A stretch of 17,505 bases of DNA from Actinomycetota bacterium (GTDB lineage Bacteria > Actinomycetota > Actinomycetes > Propionibacteriales > Propionibacteriaceae): contig JACRAA010000291.1 in assembly GCA_016213595.1 (NCBI GenBank), forward strand, positions 1 through 17,505, read 5' to 3'. The notes beneath the pieces are model-generated. The model did no database searches. It was not told the origin of the DNA and was given only the letters and a program-made list of their open reading frames with translations. Position 1 is the first letter of the stretch. Each line of letters starts with the position of its first letter. Of this stretch, positions 14,890 through 17,505 are shown piece by piece. A program made the translations under genes and the position numbers.

Positions 14890-15495
14890 ATGAGATCTCC
14901 CGACACTGCCCCCCTGGGCCGCCGCGAACGTAACAAGCAGCAGAAGCTCGACCGCATCACCGCGGCCGCCGACGAGCTCTTCGGCCGCTTCGGTGTCGAC
15001 GAGGTCACGACGCAGCAGATCGCCGACGCCGCCGATATCGGCACGGGCACGCTCTTCCTCTACGCCCGCAGCAAGGCCGAGCTGCTGCTTCTCGTGCAGA
15101 ACACGCACTACGCCGAGGCGATCGACGCGGGCCTCCGAGCGGCCGCCTCCGCCACGTCACCCCTCGACGCGGTCATGGCGCTCGTCGAACCCGTCGTGGA
15201 ATGCAACCGCCGGCAGATCGAGAACGGCCGCACCTACCTGCGCGAGCTCATCTTCGGCGACCCCGAAGAGCCTCACCACGCCGTTGGCCTCGAGCTGATC
15301 CAGCGCGTCGACACCGCCTACGTCGAGATCCTGCAGCGCGACGGTCGTCTCAGCGCGGCGGACGCGGCCCTGCTCGCCCGCACCATCTCCGCGGCCATGT
15401 TCGTGAGTCTCGCCTCCCCGGTGCACCTGCACAGCACCAACCAGCAGGTCTATGACGATATCCGCGAGCAGGTCCGAGTGCTCCTCCGCGCGTAG
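14890..15495 (+). CDS. TetR/AcrR family transcriptional regulator
   Basis: 201 residues from ATG 14890, with GGAG five bases upstream. The N-terminal HTH domain (about 15-65) includes RITAAADELFGRFGVDEVTT, then QQIADAADIGTGTLFLYARSKAELL, the typical helix 2-turn-helix 3 with the K-x-E-L entry to helix 4. The rest (about 70-201) is a helical ligand-binding and dimerisation domain without recognisable ligand residues. TetR proteins usually repress until a small molecule binds. It is divergent from the MDR gene and next to a palindrome, so it probably controls the three minus-strand enzyme genes and itself. The ligand may be the substrate of those enzymes. It is the rightmost intact gene of the putative island. 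Confidence 0.93.
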   Translation: MRSPDTAPLGRRERNKQQKLDRITAAADELFGRFGVDEVTTQQIADAADIGTGTLFLYARSKAELLLLVQNTHYAEAIDAGLRAAASATSPLDAVMALVEPVVECNRRQIENGRTYLRELIFGDPEEPHHAVGLELIQRVDTAYVEILQRDGRLSAADAALLARTISAAMFVSLASPVHLHSTNQQVYDDIREQVRVLLRA

Positions 15496-15747
15496 CCGAC
15501 GAGCTGCAGCCAGCGCGGGATCGGATTGAAGGCCCTGTCGCAAGGCATCGATCGACCACCAGTGGCAAGCGGACCACACCCGCTAGCGCCCGCCCACCGG
15601 TCAGTTCCATTCAGACCGATGCGCGCAGCCTCGATATACCCATCGCGCAACTCCCATGCGGCCCTGCGCCTCGAGCTGCGAAGAGAACTGGCGCGTGCGG
15701 CAGAAGCTCCGAAGAAGTCTTCTCACGTCAGTTGTGTCCATAATGCG
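15496..15747. other. Non-coding or decayed right flank of the island
   Basis: About 250 bases between the tetR stop and the second ychF-end repeat. An open frame runs through to the repeat (ATG 15526, ending in AVEFRFNV), but its composition (many Pro, Ser, Arg and His residues, no domain) looks like chance translation, not a protein. The minus strand also has short open stretches without recognisable sequence. I see no tRNA, terminator or integrase remnant that I could defend. Sequence similarity to the real ychF stops sharply at 15748. Confidence 0.5.
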
Positions 15748-15771
15748 GTGGAGTTCCGCTTCAACGTCTGA
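15748..15771 (+). repeat. Right copy of ychF 3'-end repeat (putative attR)
   Basis: Encodes VEFRFNV followed by TGA (15769-15771), the conserved last residues of YchF, but the preceding bases are unrelated to ychF. It matches 12185-12208 at 19 of 24 positions, with all coding differences synonymous, and both copies are followed one base later by TAGCC. Confidence 0.75.
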
Positions 15772-15824
15772 GTAGCCGACCGCAGGGACCTATGACACGG
15801 GTCATGAAGGACGCCGCGGGCCGA

Positions 15825-16169
15825 TCAGTCCTGCCGCAGGGTCCCCGCCCATGCCGCGAGGAAGGCGAGCTGGAAGGCGGCGTCCACGAGGTACATCCGG
15901 CTGATCCGTCCCCTGGGCGCGTTGGCCCGGTCCACGGCCAACAGAGTGAGGCTGGTCCCCATGCTGACCACTCGAACCAGCTCGAGCTGCTCGTCGCTCC
16001 GGCTGCGGAGCTGAGTGACACCGACAGTGGTGAGAAGCCCCGCCACCGTGCACACGAGCCATCTGTCCACCTTGGGCCCGAAGACCGCCTCGAACGTGCG
16101 CATGCTGACCAAGGGCCAGATTCCTCCGAACAGGTTGAGGCCCGCGTGGGCCAGCGCCAGACGCCGCAT
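15825..16169 (-). CDS. Small four-helix membrane protein of unknown function
   Basis: 114 residues from ATG 16169, chosen because GGAGAG lies six bases upstream; ATG 16187 would add six residues without such a site. Four hydrophobic segments are visible: LALAHAGLNLFGGIWPLV, WLVCTVAGLLTTVGVTQL, VVSMGTSLTLLAVD and YLVDAAFQLAFLAAWAGTL, with a basic loop NAPRGRISR between the last two. Helix 1 with a following 'FE-x-x-x-GPK-x-D-x-W' segment recalls small actinobacterial membrane proteins annotated only as hypothetical. I cannot assign a function. It converges on the ychF 3' end and was probably its original downstream neighbour before the insertion. It is divergent from the DHRS1-like SDR. Confidence 0.7.
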   Translation of the reverse strand: MRRLALAHAGLNLFGGIWPLVSMRTFEAVFGPKVDRWLVCTVAGLLTTVGVTQLRSRSDEQLELVRVVSMGTSLTLLAVDRANAPRGRISRMYLVDAAFQLAFLAAWAGTLRQD

Positions 16170-16282
16170 TGTGATCTCTCCGTTCATGCCAGGTGCTTCA
16201 CGCACCCATACCCAGACGCGGGATGGCAACGCGTACGAACGTCGCTGCCCCGCGCGAACCTCCCGGCGACTGTGGAGGACTG

Positions 16283-16312
16283 TTGGCACGTGAGTGAACG
16301 GACGTCGATAAT
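16283..16312 (+). promoter_or_regulatory. Near-consensus promoter placing a leaderless start at ATG 16319
   Basis: TTGGCA (16283-16288), an 18-base spacer and GATAAT (16307-16312). Six bases separate the -10 from ATG 16319, so the expected transcription start is the A of the start codon. No Shine-Dalgarno sequence is present, as a leaderless transcript would predict. Confidence 0.65.
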
Positions 16313-16318
16313 CCCCGG

Positions 16319-17236
16319 ATGACGACACAGGACCTGGCAGGGCGCATCGCGGTCGTGGCCGGCGCGACACGAGGTGCCGGGCGAGCGATAGCCATCGAGC
16401 TGGGTGCCAGAGGCGCGACCGTGTACGTGACCGGTCGGAGCACCAGAGAAGGCCGGTCCGTCATGAACCGTCCCGAGACCATCGAGGGAACAGCCGAGAA
16501 GGTCACCGCTGCCGGCGGGAAGGGCATCTCCGTACGGTGCGACCACAGCAAGCCGTACGAGGTGGCGGGCCTCGCCGAGCGGATCCAGGCTGAGGTGGGG
16601 GTCGTCGACATCCTGGTCAACGACATCTGGGGTGGGGATCCTCTCGTGGACTGGGAGAAGAAGCTCTGGGAGCATCCGCTGGACGACACCCTTGCCGTCA
16701 TCCGTAACGGTGTCGAGACGCACGTGATCACCTCCCACCATCTGCTCCCGCTCGTCCTGAGGAGTGACGCGGGTCTGGTGGTCGAGGTGGGCGACGGGAA
16801 GGCAGACGTCGCGTACCGGGGCAACATCGCTTACGACATTGTGAAGTCCGCCGTCGTGAGGCTTGCGGAGTCTCTCAACGCAGAGCTGTCCGGCACCCGA
16901 GCCATGGCGGTCAGCGTGACGCCGGGATTCCTGCGCTCCGAGGCGATGCTGGAGCTGGCAGGAGTGACGGAGCAGAACTGGCGCGAGGCGAGCGACTTCG
17001 GAGGAGGGTTCTTCGCGTACTCGGAGACCCCTCACCTGCTGGCTCGCGGGCTCGCGGCCATGGCGGCCGACCCTCGACGTGCCCGGTTCGCGGGAACGTG
17101 TCTGGGCTCCTGGGACCTGATGCACGAGTATGAGGTCGTTGATCTCGACGGAAGCTCGCCGGACTGGGGACGCGTCGACGCACGGGCCCGGCAGTCGACC
17201 CTGACCGATGGTTTCCCGGAGGTGGGTACGCGCTAG
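16319..17236 (+). CDS. SDR family oxidoreductase, DHRS1-like
   Basis: 305 residues from ATG 16319. The Rossmann start is IAVVAGATRGAGRAIAIELG (glycine motif 15-21), then VYVTGRST, an Asp-containing strand (CDHS), VNDIWGG in place of the NAG motif (101-106), Asn130, and Y172-D-I-V-K176. The position of the usual catalytic Ser, about 13-14 residues before Tyr, reads VVEVGDGKADV, with no Ser or Thr. The longer C-terminus (LGSWDLMHEYEVVDLDGSSP) is typical of the DHRS1-related group, where the end carries a gene-specific extension. Predicted cytoplasmic NAD(P)H-dependent oxidoreductase of unknown substrate. It is preceded by a strong leaderless promoter and followed by an unrelated promoter, so it is monocistronic. 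Confidence 0.87.
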   Translation: MTTQDLAGRIAVVAGATRGAGRAIAIELGARGATVYVTGRSTREGRSVMNRPETIEGTAEKVTAAGGKGISVRCDHSKPYEVAGLAERIQAEVGVVDILVNDIWGGDPLVDWEKKLWEHPLDDTLAVIRNGVETHVITSHHLLPLVLRSDAGLVVEVGDGKADVAYRGNIAYDIVKSAVVRLAESLNAELSGTRAMAVSVTPGFLRSEAMLELAGVTEQNWREASDFGGGFFAYSETPHLLARGLAAMAADPRRARFAGTCLGSWDLMHEYEVVDLDGSSPDWGRVDARARQSTLTDGFPEVGTR

Positions 17237-17260
17237 CTCGTGGCCGCGCAGCATGCCCCA

Positions 17261-17289
17261 TTGCGCTGCCCTTGACCTGAGCATAAGAT
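17261..17289 (+). promoter_or_regulatory. Predicted promoter of the 3'-terminal gene
   Basis: TTGCGC (17261-17266), a 17-base spacer and TAAGAT (17284-17289), in a stretch visibly richer in A and T than its surroundings. The expected transcription start is about 17296, which is the first base of the hairpin described next. Confidence 0.5.
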
Positions 17290-17295
17290 CCTTCT

Positions 17296-17315
17296 CATCA
17301 CATGGGGGTGTGATG
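17296..17315 (+). promoter_or_regulatory. 5' hairpin overlapping possible start codons
   Basis: CATCACA (17296-17302) pairs perfectly with TGTGATG (17309-17315) around the loop TGGGGG. In RNA this 7-bp stem would form at the extreme 5' end and would bury GTG 17310 and ATG 17313, leaving ATG 17337 as the accessible start. As DNA it could equally be an operator. Confidence 0.5.
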
Positions 17316-17336
17316 TTGCTCTTGGGGGGCAAAGCT

Positions 17337-17505
17337 ATGACAGCACTACTTTCGGCGCAGGTTTTGGGCGATCTGCCTGAAGATTCAACGACCGTCTCAC
17401 TGATCCCGCTTCGGCTGGCACCCATGGCGGGGCTGGTGGGGGCGAGCCTGACGTCCTTCGCGCCTCGCTACGCCGCGCTGATGCGCGACCTGTGCCGTGC
17501 CCGGA
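17337..17505 (+). CDS. Unidentified protein, N-terminal fragment (runs off window)
   Basis: The frame is open from GTG 17310/ATG 17313 to the window edge. I favour ATG 17337 because GGGGGG lies seven bases upstream and the earlier starts sit in a hairpin. The visible part begins MTALLSAQVLGDLPEDSTTV and continues with SLIPLRLAPMAGLVGASLTS, then FAPRYAALMRDLCRAR. There is no signal peptide and no recognisable motif in the roughly 56 residues available, so no function is offered. The frame has high GC at third positions after the first dozen codons, consistent with real coding. Confidence 0.5.
   Translation, partial: MTALLSAQVLGDLPEDSTTVSLIPLRLAPMAGLVGASLTSFAPRYAALMRDLCRAR

Larger units (their letters stand above)
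12185..15771. mobile_element. Putative genomic island inserted at the 3' end of ychF
   Basis: The segment is bounded by two copies of the ychF terminal codons, 3563 bases apart in the same orientation, as expected when site-specific integration uses the end of a gene and supplies a replacement end. Cargo: alpha/beta hydrolase, shortened SDR, quinone-oxidoreductase-like MDR and tetR, plus two non-coding or decayed flanks. No recombinase, transposase or inverted terminal repeat is visible, so the element is either a remnant, mobilised in trans, or the result of homologous exchange. Which copy is ancestral cannot be told from this window. I expect the right copy to be the original chromosomal end, because a separate chromosomal gene (15825-16169) follows it. 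Confidence 0.6.

Noticed and set aside
15526..15771. Open frame ending in AVEFRFNV that could be called an 81-residue protein
   Set aside because: Only the last eight codons resemble a known protein; the rest has chance-like composition and no ribosome-binding site. It is better explained as junk read into the ychF-end repeat.
12185..15771. CRISPR array, transposon ends or tRNA-associated integration
   Set aside because: No regularly spaced repeats, no transposase, no terminal inverted repeats and no tRNA-like sequence were found; only the ychF-end duplication supports insertion.

Overview
The window is high-GC DNA rich in CGTAC words, with GTG/TTG starts and several apparently leaderless genes. 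The gene set is typical of Actinomycetota: DUF4245, DUF805 with a Pro/Gln/Tyr-rich N-terminus, a Pkn-type kinase, short XseB and a PhoH-like C-terminus. A Propionibacteriales- or Micrococcales-like host is plausible, but no rRNA or other taxonomic marker is present, so the genus is not called.

Layout. (1) 1-3245: the 3' tail of a PhoH-family gene, an SDR oxidoreductase, a DUF805 membrane protein, a spermidine-synthase-like protein and a DUF4245 lipoprotein-like or membrane-anchored protein. (2) 3242-9161, minus strand: a tightly packed run rmuC > ilvA > xseA > xseB > Ser/Thr kinase. It mixes DNA maintenance (RmuC, exonuclease VII), isoleucine synthesis (threonine ammonia-lyase) and a membrane-anchored kinase. 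Its last stop codon overlaps the stop of the convergent DUF4245 gene inside a CTAG. (3) 9246-12208: an M18 aminopeptidase divergent from rmuC, a DUF4442 hotdog protein and ychF. (4) 12209-15771: an apparent foreign insert. The codons for the YchF C-terminus (VEFRFNV-stop) occur twice, once at the real end of ychF and again about 3.56 kb downstream, differing only at synonymous positions and in the stop codon. Between the copies lies a self-contained TetR-controlled redox/hydrolase cluster: tetR divergent from a quinone-oxidoreductase-like MDR, an internally shortened SDR and an alpha/beta hydrolase. No integrase is visible. (5) 15772-17505: a small four-helix membrane protein, a DHRS1-like SDR with a near-consensus leaderless promoter, and the start of an unidentified gene behind a promoter and 5' hairpin.

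The most notable observation is the probable genomic island at the 3' end of ychF, which appears to have replaced the last codons of the gene with its own copy. Inside it, the SDR has lost about 80 central residues in frame, with a rare TTA codon at the junction. A palindrome overlapping the predicted -10 of the divergent promoter suggests how TetR represses the cluster.
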